In this document: piece after piece, positions 11,887 to 22,521 of the stretch
Layout of the letters: every line of letters starts with the position of its first letter
Numbering within the stretch: the stretch's first letter is position 1
Source: Collybiopsis luxurians FD-317 M1
Taxonomy: Eukaryota > Basidiomycota > Agaricomycetes > Agaricales > Omphalotaceae
Direction: 5' to 3'
DNA length: 64,000 bases
NCBI GenBank assembly: GCA_000827265.1
Contig: KN834790.1
Coordinates: 399,325 to 463,324 of the forward strand
Notes under the pieces: generated by a model
What the model saw: only the letters and a program-made list of their open reading frames with translations
Told to the model about the DNA's origin: nothing
The model's database searches: none
Made by a program: the position numbers and the translations under genes

Positions 11887-12005
11887 GTCCAAGTGTCCGA
11901 GCAATTTTGACGAGTGTCCGAGCAACTTCAGCGAGTGTCCGAGCAATTTTGACGAGTGTCCGAGCAACTTCAGCGAGTGTCCGAGCAGCTTCGGTGTGTG
12001 TCCGA
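11887..12005. repeat. 21-bp tandem repeat next to the minisatellite
   Basis: Alternating units GTGTCCGAGCAATTTTGACGA and GTGTCCGAGCAACTTCAGCGA, so the higher-order period is 42 bp. Each unit contains CCGAGCAA, the core of the adjacent 10-bp unit, suggesting one arose from the other. Confidence 0.85.
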
Positions 12006-12532
12006 GCCATATCAATGGAGGTTAGAGGTACCTAAGGATGACATTTTATGTCTTATTTTTATCAAACTTGCTAAGCACAAAATGTCACAGCAGAATTTGC
12101 ATAGCTAATGCAATGTACCTTCATATATATTTTATTGAAGATTGAGTTTCTGAGCATTTCGAGCATTTTTCAGAAGTGTACAACCTTTAATTGTGGTATT
12201 GGCAAGTATATATCAAATGTACTTCGAGAATGGAAGATAGCTAGTTTCTTCTCTATGCACCGAGTATGCAAGATCACTAAAAAGTTCAAGTAGTTCATTC
12301 AATGGTTGTTGAGCCTTATTAAATGTCTGTAACTTAGCGTTATGGACCTAAATACACATTAACAAAACATTTCCATATGGCTCGGACCTCGGAGATTTTT
12401 GCTCGTACTTGTTCGGACGCTCGGATAGGGCGCTCGTTAAAGTCTCCACCCCGCTTATATGGTGTGAATCTACCGAAGTATCATTCGCCGAAGTGCTGAA
12501 CCAATATATTATATGAAGACATGCGGAAATTA

Positions 12533-13488
12533 TCAAGGCTTCCTCGCCAGAATAGTATAGAAGGTGGTGCCTGCCTCATTCGAGTCATCCCATTCCCGAG
12601 TTGCTCCCTCTAAAAGCTCCTCGTACTCCTCTTCCGTTCGTACAAGGCTACAACCTCCCGCATTCATCAAAGGCTGCTTCATACCTTTCCAAACATCCCG
12701 CCATTCACCACTGGGATAACCGTTCTCTCCTGACCGCCCGATCGATACGCGTCGAGCCTCACACCGAATATCTACGAACCCAACTTCTTCGCAGAGTTTG
12801 GGAAGATATACACCTAGATCGCCGACGACCTCCTTTTCTGCATACATTACATATAGCAATGAAACTAGCTTGTTCGAGTATGGACCGACGCCATAGGAAG
12901 TATGTTTCGCATCATGCTCGATTAGTTCTACCCACCCTCCTGGTGAGAGCACTCTGAACAGCTCACCGATGGCTTTACGCCATAGGGAGTCATTCATTGC
13001 TAATATCAGAAGTCGTTGGTGTGCATATGAAAATGTCCCCGCCCACTCCGTTGGCAGGTCTACCACAGAGTGCAGGGAGAAATGAATATTAGTGGGGTGA
13101 GTTGCAGGGTATTGTTTATCGCAAATATCGATACATTCAATGTCAGGCGTGACGCCATTTTGCTTGTTCTGTTCCGAGAACTCAAGAGCCCATACACCTA
13201 CATTTCTTACAGTTCAGTAGCCGCTAATCGGGTGGCCAACAAAGAATATACCAGTTCCTGCTGCGCTTTCAAGCACTCGGTCCCCAGTTTGCAAGTCCAG
13301 CGGTGCGAGCGAAAGTTTATTATCGAAAGCCCTAGTGAGAACCTCGTGTTGTAAGTTCAGTCTTCGTTAGGGTAAGCCTCAAGTTGTGAGAGCTGTATTC
13401 TGTAGACTAACCTTGTGGTCTCCAACTCGTCAGCAGGAAGGAGGTACTGTTTCGACGCGTAGTATCTGGCATGATTGGGTACAGCCAT
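12533..13488 (-). CDS. Class I SAM-dependent methyltransferase, paralogue E
   Basis: Start ATG at 13488 (MAVPNHARYYASKQYLL, then PADELETTR). Exon 2 has LNLQHEVLTRAFDNKLSLAP and motif I as LESAAGTG: the first glycine of the usual ESGAGTG is alanine. Exon 3 begins GVWALEFSEQNKQNG and continues DIECIDICDKQYPATHP, GTFSYAHQRLLILAMND, FRVLSPGGWVELIEHD, GRSGENGYPSGEWRD, TILARKP. E and F share the Ala in motif I, the ICDKQ variant and MKQPL.NAGG, so they are a younger sister pair. A TATAAATAG box (13532-13524) is 36 nt from the ATG. The 3' flank contains the minisatellite-bearing TIR element. Confidence 0.85.
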
Positions 13489-14113
13489 TCTTATAAGTCT
13501 AGATTGTTGGAAAGAAGTGAAGACTATTTATACATATTAGGGGTACAATTCTGGAGTTCGCCGTGCTAGAACGAATCAGGGACATGGTCGTTGATTACTG
13601 GTTCGTCCATTCAGGCTGAGGCTTTTGTCGGCAAAACGTATGCCGGGTATGCAAATTAATAGTGACGTTCTTGGTAACGGATCTCGAGTGGCAGCAAAAT
13701 GATTTGATGCAGGGGCACCCAAGGATGGGTATTATTCAATAAGTACCACCGGAAATACCAATAGGCGGGTTCTTTGCTGCCAATCCCTGCTGATCCCCAT
13801 CCTAGTGAACTGCAAACCCGATAATATCCATCTAAGACAGCTTGAGAAATGGACAAAATTTTGAATCCCTATTCAAGGTTCAGCGTCAAGCCACGTAATC
13901 GTAGACCTACCCGCCAAGCGCTTACCAGCATCGTTTCGGCGGGGTCCTGCCGCGGAGTATTTATCTATCTATCCATCCACCTTTGTAATTATAATCCTTT
14001 GGTTTTTAAACATGACTCCAAACAATCATTCGCTGGAAACGTTGATGCCTCTCCACTTCATGCCTCTCTTTCTCCGTGTTTTCACAAAAGCGATGTCCAG
14101 ACAGACGGAATTC
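13489..14113. other. Spacer between E and the duplicated flank of F
   Basis: Includes the promoter of E. Near 14080-14110 a few bases resemble decayed methyltransferase exon 3, too short to call. No gene recognised. Confidence 0.5.
13524..13532 (-). promoter_or_regulatory. TATA box of methyltransferase E
   Basis: TATAAATAG on the coding strand, 36 nt upstream of the ATG at 13488; identical box and spacing in F. Confidence 0.62.
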
Positions 14114-14505
14114 GACCGGCTTCTGCTACGTAGTTGAGCCAAAATTCGAAAGATCGACAAAGGCGGTGACTGCGTGTATTGACGACAATCTAACTATGGC
14201 TAGCCCCGTACAAGATCGTGAAAGATACCCATCCAATGATCTTTTTTTGTGGGGCCTGCAATCGTTGATAAGACACGTCAAGAGCTTACTGAATTTCTCT
14301 GTTCGGTACACGCATACAATCGCGTTCAGCTGGTGTGTATTTTGTAATCCCGTAGGTAGTTCACGAGGCGTTCATTAAGGGCACTGTACCCTCTTATTCG
14401 CTTAACGGATACTTCAGCCTTTTTTTCCGAATTTTGCAAATTGCAACACTCAAAAAGGATAGAAGGGGCCGTTACCGAATGCGAAATTCGCGCGCCACCA
14501 AGTCA
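14114..14505. repeat. Segmental duplication flanking F, copy 2
   Basis: Partner of 10122-10535. This copy has no transposon, so it serves as the empty site for the element next to E: CGCCACCAAGTCA runs on through AAAGTCCAC to the ATATCATTCG block that flanks both genes. Confidence 0.65.
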
Positions 14506-14571
14506 CAGAGCTACAAAGTCCACTAAAATATCATTCGTCAAAGTTCGAAACCAATACATTACATCCAAGCA

Positions 14572-15528
14572 TCAGGGCTTTCTAGCCAGAATAGTGTAGA
14601 AGGTGGTACATGCCTCATTCGAGTTATCCCATTCCCGGGTTGCTCCTTCTAAGAGTTCCTCATATTCCTCTTCGGTTTGCACAAAGCCATAGCCCCCTGC
14701 ATTCACCAAAGGCTGCTTCATACCTTTCCAGATATTCCGCCATTCACCACTGCGATACCCATTCTCTCCCGACTGCCCAATCGTCAGGCGTCGAGGCTCA
14801 CACCGGACATCTACGAATCCAATTTCCTCCAAGAGCTGTGGAAGGTATACACCTAAATCACCGACGACTCCCTTTTCTGCATACATTGCATTGATCAGTG
14901 ATACCAGCCTCTTTGAGCATGGACCGACACCAAAGGAAAAATTTGTCCCATCTTGCTCGATTAGTTCTACCCATCCTCCCGGTAACAGCACTCTGAACAA
15001 CTCGCTGGTAGCTTTACGCCATAGAGAGTCGTTCATTGCTGCTACCAACAACCGCTGATGAGTGTATGAGAATGTTCCAGTCCACTCTGCTGGAAGATCT
15101 GCCACAGAGTGTAGGGAGAAATGGATGTCTGTGGGGTAAGTGGCGGGAAACTGTTTATCGCAGATATCGATGCATTCAATGTCAAGTATGACACCATTTT
15201 GCCTGTTCTGCTCCAGAAACTCGAGTGCCCATACTCCTACAATATTTTACGAATCAGTAGCCGTCTATCGAGCGGGGAGGCAAGAGGATACCAGTTCCTG
15301 CTGCGCTTTCAAGTACCATATTTCCGGCTTGCAAGTCCAGCGGTGCGAGCGAAAGTTTATTGTCGAATGCCCTAGTGAGAACCTCGTGCTGTAAATTCAG
15401 TCTTGGCTGGAGTCAGCCTCGAGTTATGATGGCTCTATTTTGTAGACTAACCTTGTAGTCTCCAACTCGTCGGCAGGAAGGAGGTACTGTTGAGAGGCAT
15501 AGTATCTTGATCGATCGGGTACAACCAT
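14572..15528 (-). CDS. Class I SAM-dependent methyltransferase, paralogue F
   Basis: Best-resolved member: exons 15528-15452, 15401-15292 and 15236-14572 give 852 nt in phase (283 residues plus stop). MVVPDRSRYYASQQYLL starts the protein; motif I is VLESAAGTG, broken by intron 2 after the third glycine position. Exon 3 has DIECIDICDKQFPAT, GTFSYTHQRLLVAAMND, FRVLLPGGWVELIEQD, LTIGQSGENGYRSGEWRN and TILARKP. TATAAATAG (15572-15564) is 36 nt from the ATG, the same spacing as E. The promoters of E and F also share the GTGAAGACTATTTATAC context, which supports recent duplication of a unit that included the promoter. Confidence 0.87.
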
Positions 15529-15563
15529 TATTTATGAATGAGCCCGGTCAAGAAAAGTGAAGA

Positions 15564-15572
15564 CTATTTATA
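15564..15572 (-). promoter_or_regulatory. TATA box of methyltransferase F
   Basis: TATAAATAG on the coding strand, 36 nt upstream of the ATG at 15528; flanking bases are shared with E. Confidence 0.62.
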
Positions 15573-15863
15573 CGTATGGAATCCCCTCCGATACCGCTCA
15601 CAACGGAGCTTGAAAGCGTCGTGCTATGAGCTACTAGCATGCTCAATGATTACTTTGCGTCCGGCCAGGATAAGACCACAGGCCACAGCCAAGTGCGGTC
15701 GGCAAAACATATACCTATTACCGGGAATGAAAACTAGCAGCGATTTTAACGGATCCCGAGTGTCAACCGACATTCAGATACATTTTTCTGAGCAGCGGCC
15801 TGCATAGCAAAGGTAGTTCAGCGCGGTGCAATTAGAGTACCGGGTATAGGCTAGACTGAACTG

Positions 15864-15884
15864 GCGCCACCCAGTCGGTGGCGC
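15864..15884. repeat. Short perfect hairpin upstream of ubp6
   Basis: GCGCCACC, loop CAGTC, GGTGGCGC: an 8-bp perfect GC-rich stem in the spacer between methyltransferase F and ubp6. Function unknown. Confidence 0.6.
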
Positions 15885-16085
15885 TTAGGTTTGACGCCCA
15901 AGGACGCGTCATGGATCAGGGTTAGTCTCGTGATCATGATATACGCGTACTCTTTAAACTTTTTTTCTTTCGTCTTGACTCTCACATCGAGCAGCATCGA
16001 TTGATATCCAGCAACTTTTTTGAATCCTTCACTTTGATTTATTCCTCATACAATCAGAATCAGTAATCTACCCAGGTCTTTAACC

Positions 16086-18729
16086 ATGGCCCCAATCAAT
16101 GTCTCAATTAAACACGCTGGAAAAACTTATGCCAATCTACCGCTTGATATCTCTCTTCCTCCGGGTGCTTTTAAAGAGACAGTGTATCAGACAACCGGAA
16201 TTCCGGTTGATCGAATGAAGGTTATGGTGAAAGGTGGCATGCTGAAGGCTAGTTACGCTTCATTATCTCGATTAACATTCTTCATCTAATCTCACAGGAC
16301 GATTCAAACTGGGCAAAAATTGCCCCAAAAGCAGGACAAACGTTTATGGTAATCGGGACAGCCGGAGAACTACCTAAAGCACCAGAGAAGCCTGTGGTGT
16401 TTTTGGAGGGTACGTCAATCTTTAGGCGGCGAAAGAGCCGATCCCTCATTTGTTTGGTATTAGACATGGACGATCAAGATTTAGCGGCTGTATTAGAGGC
16501 ACCCGTTGGCTTGGTCAAGTGCGTTCGTCTCTCGATAATCTAACCAAACTCATTTTGTACCTGACGCAGCCTTGGCAATACCTGTTACATGAACTCAACT
16601 GTTCAGGCTTTACGCGCAATTCCTGAATTGCAAGTCGCTCTAGGTGTACCACCCCAGCCTTCTGCTCAAGTCGCCTCTGCGTCGTCATCTTCAGCGGTGA
16701 CAACTCTGCCGGGAGCACTTCCGACACCCCTCAAAAACCTTTATACCACCATGTCGCGTACTTCGGATTCGGTAAACCCTAGTACATTTTTGAATACATT
16801 GAGACAGGTGAGTCATTTTAAGTACTTTCTCCGGGTACACAAGTAGAATGTCATATGCGCAGGTCAATCCCCAATTCGCAGAACGCGATCGCAGCGGAAA
16901 AGGAGCAATGATGGGTATGGGGGGGTACTCCCAACAAGGCAGGTCTACCTTTTCCCCCATTTGCCCACTGATTTATTGACCTTTATCCAGATGCCGAAGA
17001 ATGCTACTCTCAAGTGATCAACTCCCTCCGGGAGGTCGAAATTCCGGACTCTCTGGTTCATACCACCTCTCAAGGAGGCAGGAAGAGATTCGTGGAGCAA
17101 TTTTTGATGGGTGAGATTCGGAGGGAGTGAGTTTGAGCGACTTTTTCGGACGACTTATTTCGTTGATTATCTTTTCCCTTTCTCCTGCTTCGTTGATCAC
17201 TGTTAGATTATCTACCCCCGAAGCCCCCGAGGAGCCACCGACGGTAACGATTGAAAAGATCCTCAAGATTGAATGTAATATCACTGGCCAGACGAACTAT
17301 ATGCATGCTGGAATTTTGGGGGTGTGTATCAATATTTGCTATCTACGCTTTGACCTGGCTACCTATGTCCGAGAGGAGCTTCCCTCTCCGTTCCGTCTCC
17401 TTCCTCCACTTAGTTTCTTCTTCTCCTCTTCCTTCATGACCTTTTACGCCCTCCACTCTTCCTCGAAGACCTTTCACTGACTCTTGCCCCTGCTTTTCCA
17501 GTCCCTCACATCGACTTTGACCAAAACCTCTCCCACCCTGAACCGCGAAGCGAGCTACACACAAACGAGTCGTATCACAAGACTACCGCAGTACCTCAAT
17601 GTTCATATGGTTAGGTTCGCGTGGAAAGCGGATGTCGGGAAGAAGGCTAAGGTTATGGTAGGTTTGCCGCCTCCTGCCATTTATTCTTCGAGTCGTTCGC
17701 TGATTAATTTGTTTTCCCTTGCTCTTTTGCGTTCGTCTATCTTTTTCCTCTCTTCCTCCCTGCCATATCTTTCCTGCTCGCGCCTGTGTATTTGTTGGCA
17801 CTGCTATCTCCGCCGCCGTTATTGTGGTTATGCCGCTATCTCGTTCGCTTTTGCTTTCTACAGCGTAAAGTAAAATTCCCAACCACCTATGACGCGCTGG
17901 AACTCGTCTCTCCCGAGCTCAAAGAGAAGCTCCTTCCCAAATCTCGAAGGCTTGGGGAGATCGAAAAGGAGAGAGGAGAGAGAAGGAAGGTTCGCAGAAG
18001 GATAAAGACCGGTAATACTGGGACCTCCGCCACTTCTTCTGCTGCTGCCCCCGCAGGTGCCGCAGAGACTACTGCTGGATCGAGCACGGGTGGCGAGGAC
18101 GTGGCTATGGATGAAAACGCTGCCGTTACTCCTGCCAGCGGGTTGGCTGCGGGAGAATTGGAAGATGAGGATGTGTGCAGGGAGAGGGAGAGGGTTGAGT
18201 TGGAGGGGCTCGTTCATCCTGATCTTAGAGCAGATGTGGGAGCTTCCACGACTGGGCTGTACGATTTAGTCGGTGAGTCTCCAGGGTCTTCCTTCTTTAT
18301 ATGACTTCCTTTTTGGATTCATCTTTGTAATTGGAATTCCGCGCTAACGTCGTCGTCCATTCTCACTCTCTAGCTATCATAACGCACAAAGGTGCCGCAG
18401 CCGATTCTGGACACTACATGGCTTTCGTCAAGAAGAGCGTGTTCCACGGTCCTCCACCCAAGCTTTACACCGGCCCTGCCGCTGACAGTGCGGGCACGAC
18501 GAACGAAGCGAGTGCTCCAACTGATTCCAACGCCATGGATACCACCTCGGACAGCGCTACCTCCACCGCTTTGAAGAAGGATCCATATGCCCACGAATCT
18601 GATGAAGACTGGTATAAATTTGATGATGATAAGGTATCTATTTTCCCGAAGGAAAAGTTGTCGACCTTGGATGGGGGAGGGGAAGATAGTAGTGCGTATG
18701 TGTTGGTATACCGGAGTAAGGAAAATTAG
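16086..18729 (+). CDS. ubp6: Ubp6/USP14-type proteasome-associated deubiquitinase
   Basis: Ten exons (16086-16247, 16298-16409, 16464-16518, 16570-16807, 16863-16938, 16991-17126, 17207-17321, 17502-17657, 17864-18272, 18374-18729) give 1815 nt in phase, 604 residues. The N-terminus (residues 1-75) is a ubiquitin-like domain that docks on the proteasome. The USP core follows: Cys box GLVNLGNTCYMNSTVQALR (catalytic Cys; its first Asn codon spans an intron), QQDAEECYSQ, then YTQTSRITRLPQYL, and the His box DSGHYMAFV with WYKFDDDKVS and SSAYVLVYRS. It trims ubiquitin at the 26S proteasome and regulates gate opening. Introns 1 and 5 start with GC rather than GT; the GT alternatives break the conserved reading frame. 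A Ser/Ala/Thr-rich insert lies at about residues 400-440. Start chosen as the first ATG in front of the ubiquitin-like fold. Confidence 0.93.
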
Positions 18730-19524
18730 GGAGGAACTACGTAGATACGTGTAAGTTTAAAGAAAAAAAGGGAGCTGAGCTTGTATATGTTCCGCAATTG
18801 TCGATGAATAGGCTTTGATTTGGGGATTTACTTACAGGAGAAAACTGGATAGAGGAAAGGTGCTGCTGTCGTTTTTCTTTCTTGGTACTTATGTTGTACA
18901 TACGCTCCGATAGACTTTACTTGAACTTCGAAACTACTTGTGTGATGTCCCCACTTCAACAGTTCAAACGGCTAGGCGTCCAGGCTCTGGGTTTTGTGCC
19001 AACTCGCCAGAAGTCTGCACCCTCCCTCTTTCATTTCTTTCTGTGCATTTTTCCTTCTGTTTATCATCACAGAGCCGAGTGACGATGTTGTGAATGTAAT
19101 TGACTCAGAATATCACGAAATGTGCCCACTTGACCTCGAAGCACTTGACACTGGCATATCCTTTCATACATACTTGGCTCGTCCTTGTCAAAAATTGCAC
19201 TTGTTTTGATACATAAATTTCTCTCGAAGAATTGTCTCTGCATATTTCTTGGCAGATATATTCATTCTGTACAGCGTATGCAAGAGTGCAGGTTTTCCAA
19301 ATCATTCAATTAAGTTGAGTTTGACACTTCGAAAAACAAATTACAAGTACATTACAATATTTCGAATCGTTCAAGGATGGCTGCGTCAGCAGTGCCAAGT
19401 ATCCATAACAGTTAAAGAATGAATTGATAGGATTCAGAAAGGAGTGGTAAGGTCCCAAAGCTTTGAAGCCGGTAAGGTAAAGAATGGAAAGTAATCTTGT
19501 CAGAGCGGAACAGCTTAGCTACGA
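18730..19524. other. Spacer between ubp6 and the GT2 gene
   Basis: Convergent 3' ends; no further gene or repeat recognised. Confidence 0.6.
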
Positions 19525-21629
19525 TCAAAGTCCCCCAATTTTGATGACGTCGAGGTAGATGGCACACCAGAACAAGGCGTTCACGACCTGTGGAATTTCA
19601 GGCAAAAGTGCCCGTGAGTCCCAATCCTCAACCTTCCTTTCAGGTTTAGGACGCCAAATTGAAAACTCCTGACTAGCTTCCTGCAAGAAGTTCGAATCCG
19701 ATTTGAGGTCTTCAGAGCACACCTGCATCAAATCCCTTCGCTGAGGCATGGAAGGAGGCCATATCGCATATACAATAGGCATGAACCATGCAACGTAGTC
19801 CTGCCATTCGGCGCCAGGAAAAACGTGCGTAAGTAAATGCTGTATCGGAGTGGCCGAACTCATCGACTGTGAGATGCCGCGAAACAAGATGATGAAAGTC
19901 AAGGATAGCATGAGTGTGTGATACCACAGGTACTGGTAACGGAACATAATCCAGGCACGGTTCAGCAATGGAGGTCGATGATCCGGGTTGCGCTCTTGGA
20001 TTCGCGACTCGGCTGTTGCAGTTGGTATGAAGCGTATGCGTGTACCACCGAATCTTGTCGGAACCAGGTCCCTCATTTGAGCAAAAAATAGGCACGGGCT
20101 CAGCCACCGAAGCCCGTGGCTCCGCTGTCTCAATGCCAGATAGCCGCATCTCGAGCTAGCAAGAAGGGTCTCCAATTGGAATACCATATTGGTGAAAAAA
20201 TTGAGTCGAATAAGTTGATGAAGTTCCTCTGTAGTTGTTGTTGCAACTAGCGGCTGTCCACTGGCCAGCAGACATAGGAGAAACCAGCTGCAGAGTACTC
20301 GATTCATACTGGAAGCAACTGGAAGTGCACAGTGAAAAAATGCCAGTAACCGCTGAGTTCTAGTCATGTATTCAAGGAGACGAGAGTGGAAGCAAAAATT
20401 GAGCTTGCAGGCGTTCCGAAGTGTGCCAACGCTCTATCCTCACTCGAAATCAGTCCTCGCCATTTAACAGCATCATGAGTAAAAGCAGAACCTACCCATT
20501 TTATCCGCTGAGTAAGATGTCCTCTAAGAGTGTCCGGAACAAGGCCCCATTGCAGGGCTTCATTGCAGTATATCAAGTTCCATCCACGTCCTTGAAGCAT
20601 AAAGCCTGACATGATGTCTTCGCTCAAGGCATCCTCCGGAAATCCCCGGATATCTTTCAGTGCACTACGACGAAAGATGGTCCCGGGACCGGTGTTCCAA
20701 GTGCTGTTTATGCTATCTCGCAAAACTTCATCATACTTTGCCTGCGGATTAAGGGATTGGAAAAGAGGGTCGTTCGTTGGAACATTGTAGAAACTCTGTG
20801 GAAATATGAATTTTTCGGCGTAAATTGGCCAGCGCATAAATTGGGCTTCACCTGGGGAACAACAACCATCCCGGCCTCACGATCGCAGAGAAGATGAGGC
20901 ATACAAGCACGGAGGAACGCACGTTCTAGTATCATATCAGCATCGACAAAGGCACAAAACCCAGCTGGGGTTTCCAGACCGTCGAGATATTCCAGAGCAG
21001 CATTCATATTCCCAGCTTTCGCGCCGGATTTCGAGCCGTTCTCGCCAGGTCTAGCATAGTAAAGAAGAGGCACGGGGACTTTAAGAGCCAATTTTTTCAC
21101 CCGTTCCTCCAGAGCTTTGTCAGCTTTATCATCTGTAACGAGGACCCGGAATCGCATGTAGGGATAATCAAGATTGCAAGCAGCTCGCACAGAATCCATA
21201 ATGACGGTACTGTCTTCACCGCAAGTTGTAATAATAACGTCGACTGCTGGCACTTCATTCCCGACAAGGCGGAGACAAGCTCTTTTCCTGGACTTGATGC
21301 AAAGCATTCGCCAACCATTTTCCACTAGATGGGCAACTGTAAAATATTTTCGTGAGAAGTCGGCATCTCTGAGCTACGGTGCAAAGGGAGCTGAGTGACG
21401 TACGGAACAAGGTAATTTGTATAACCAGATAACAACACGCAACGAAGGTGTTCTGGTCGTTGTTACGTTGTATTGCAATCCAAAGCAGCATTATACCGCG
21501 CAGTGCTAATAGAATTGCCAGAATACCTACTGGCATGCCGAGCCACTGGGGCAAAAACTTGCGATACCATGGCCATGAGCAGCCTTCATCCTCGAGCGAA
21601 ATGATCTGGTAGCGATCTCTCTCCAGCAT
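19525..21629 (-). CDS. Membrane-bound GT2 glycosyltransferase (cellulose-synthase-like)
   Basis: Four exons (21629-21404, 21336-20852, 20795-20496, 20433-19525) give 1920 nt, 639 residues. Two N-terminal membrane helices (about residues 30-75) precede a GT-A domain: VDVIITTCGED, VLVTDDKAD, an AFVDADM metal/nucleotide-binding site, SEDIMSGFMLQG and QRIKW, the counterpart of the QxxRW processivity motif with Lys for Arg. Then come several more helices (FFHCALP, LCSWFLLCLLASG, HTLMLSLTFIILF, VAWFMPIVYAIW). The family comprises polymer synthases that extrude the glycan through their own membrane channel; the product of this fungal clade is not known to me. Upstream DNA is element debris, so it is likely transcribed alone. 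Confidence 0.83.
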
Positions 21630-22521
21630 TGGAGTATGGAACTAGAGTGGTGCTCTCAGCCTGGGTGTTGCTAGACCGCCTAACCTGTTCGAAAATTTCA
21701 ACAGCTTTGGGCATTCCGTTACGAGTAAGTAGAGTAACCTAGGGGAAGTGAAAATTGAAGGAAGATTTTTGAATGAAGATTCGGACAGGTAGCATTGAAC
21801 TATTTATGAGGCTACATCATTAATGGCCAAGTCTTAGTAGATTTTTTGCGCCCGAAAGAATCTGGGTCTGTTCTAGTGTGTATACTTATCTGAAAGAAAG
21901 AAGGAAGTATATTACACGGCACAGTCCGAGAAACCTGTCAATTTGGCTGGAATTCATGCATTGGCAGCATGAATACACATCATCCGGTTCACGATCGAGA
22001 TAAATTGACATCCTATGGAAATAACACACATCATAGGAGGAAGTAGGAGGAATTTTTCGTTTGAATGTATGTAGGCCCATGATCAAGCCAGAAACGAAGT
22101 GAAATAGTTTGCTTGTTTATGCGGTCCCAATTCGTAGCGAACGAACGAAACGATTGTGAAGTAACCTGGAAATGCCTCGATCAATTTTACCCTTGTATGC
22201 TGGGGGAAGTAGGCAGTGCACTAGACAAGAAGCAGTTTGCGAAATCTCAGCTAAATGTAATCATGAATGCGTTCCCAACCTCAATCTTCTTTTCAGGTCG
22301 GATGCCAGATTGTATGATCCTGACTAGGATCTTGCGGTTTCACTCCATCACCAGAACCGCCCAAACTATATCCGGCATGACGTCCTATATGGTATATAGA
22401 CATGATCACGACTTGTTTGGGGGTATATCGATCGTTTATCGCCTAGGGATAAACCCCATCGAGGTGAGATCTATAGTCTGGTTGGTTTCGGTGATGTCGG
22501 ACCCAGCGTATTAGTTCTGGG
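21630..22521. other. Upstream region of the GT2 gene
   Basis: Promoter side of the glycosyltransferase. An open frame at 22113-22514 has no recognisable family, no conserved motif and poor codon character; I leave it uncalled. Confidence 0.5.

Larger units (their letters stand above)
10543..12441. mobile_element. TIR element carrying a 10-bp minisatellite
   Basis: The left end (TTTAACGAGC at 10543, then ATCCGAGC, TCCGAGCAAGT) is inverted at the right end (GCTCGTTAAA at 12432-12441, preceded by GCTCGGAT and ACTTGTTCGGA). The outer 60-80 bp at both ends are built from CGAGCAAGT-type units, and the centre holds a long array of the same unit (11631-11870). The paralogous flank of gene F lacks the whole block, which supports insertion. 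No transposase was recognised inside, so it is probably non-autonomous. I could not define a clean target-site duplication. Confidence 0.6.

Noticed and set aside
11576..12035. Several long open frames on both strands across the GAGCAAGTAC array
   Set aside because: A 10-bp unit without stops keeps all six frames open; the translations are repeats of the array itself, with no domain or codon bias.
3345..15528. Secondary-metabolite biosynthetic gene cluster
   Set aside because: No polyketide, peptide or terpene synthase, P450 or transporter is visible beside the methyltransferases; tandem duplication alone does not make a cluster.
22113..22514. 133-codon open frame upstream of the TIR element
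   Set aside because: No family resemblance, no splice context, composition like non-coding DNA.
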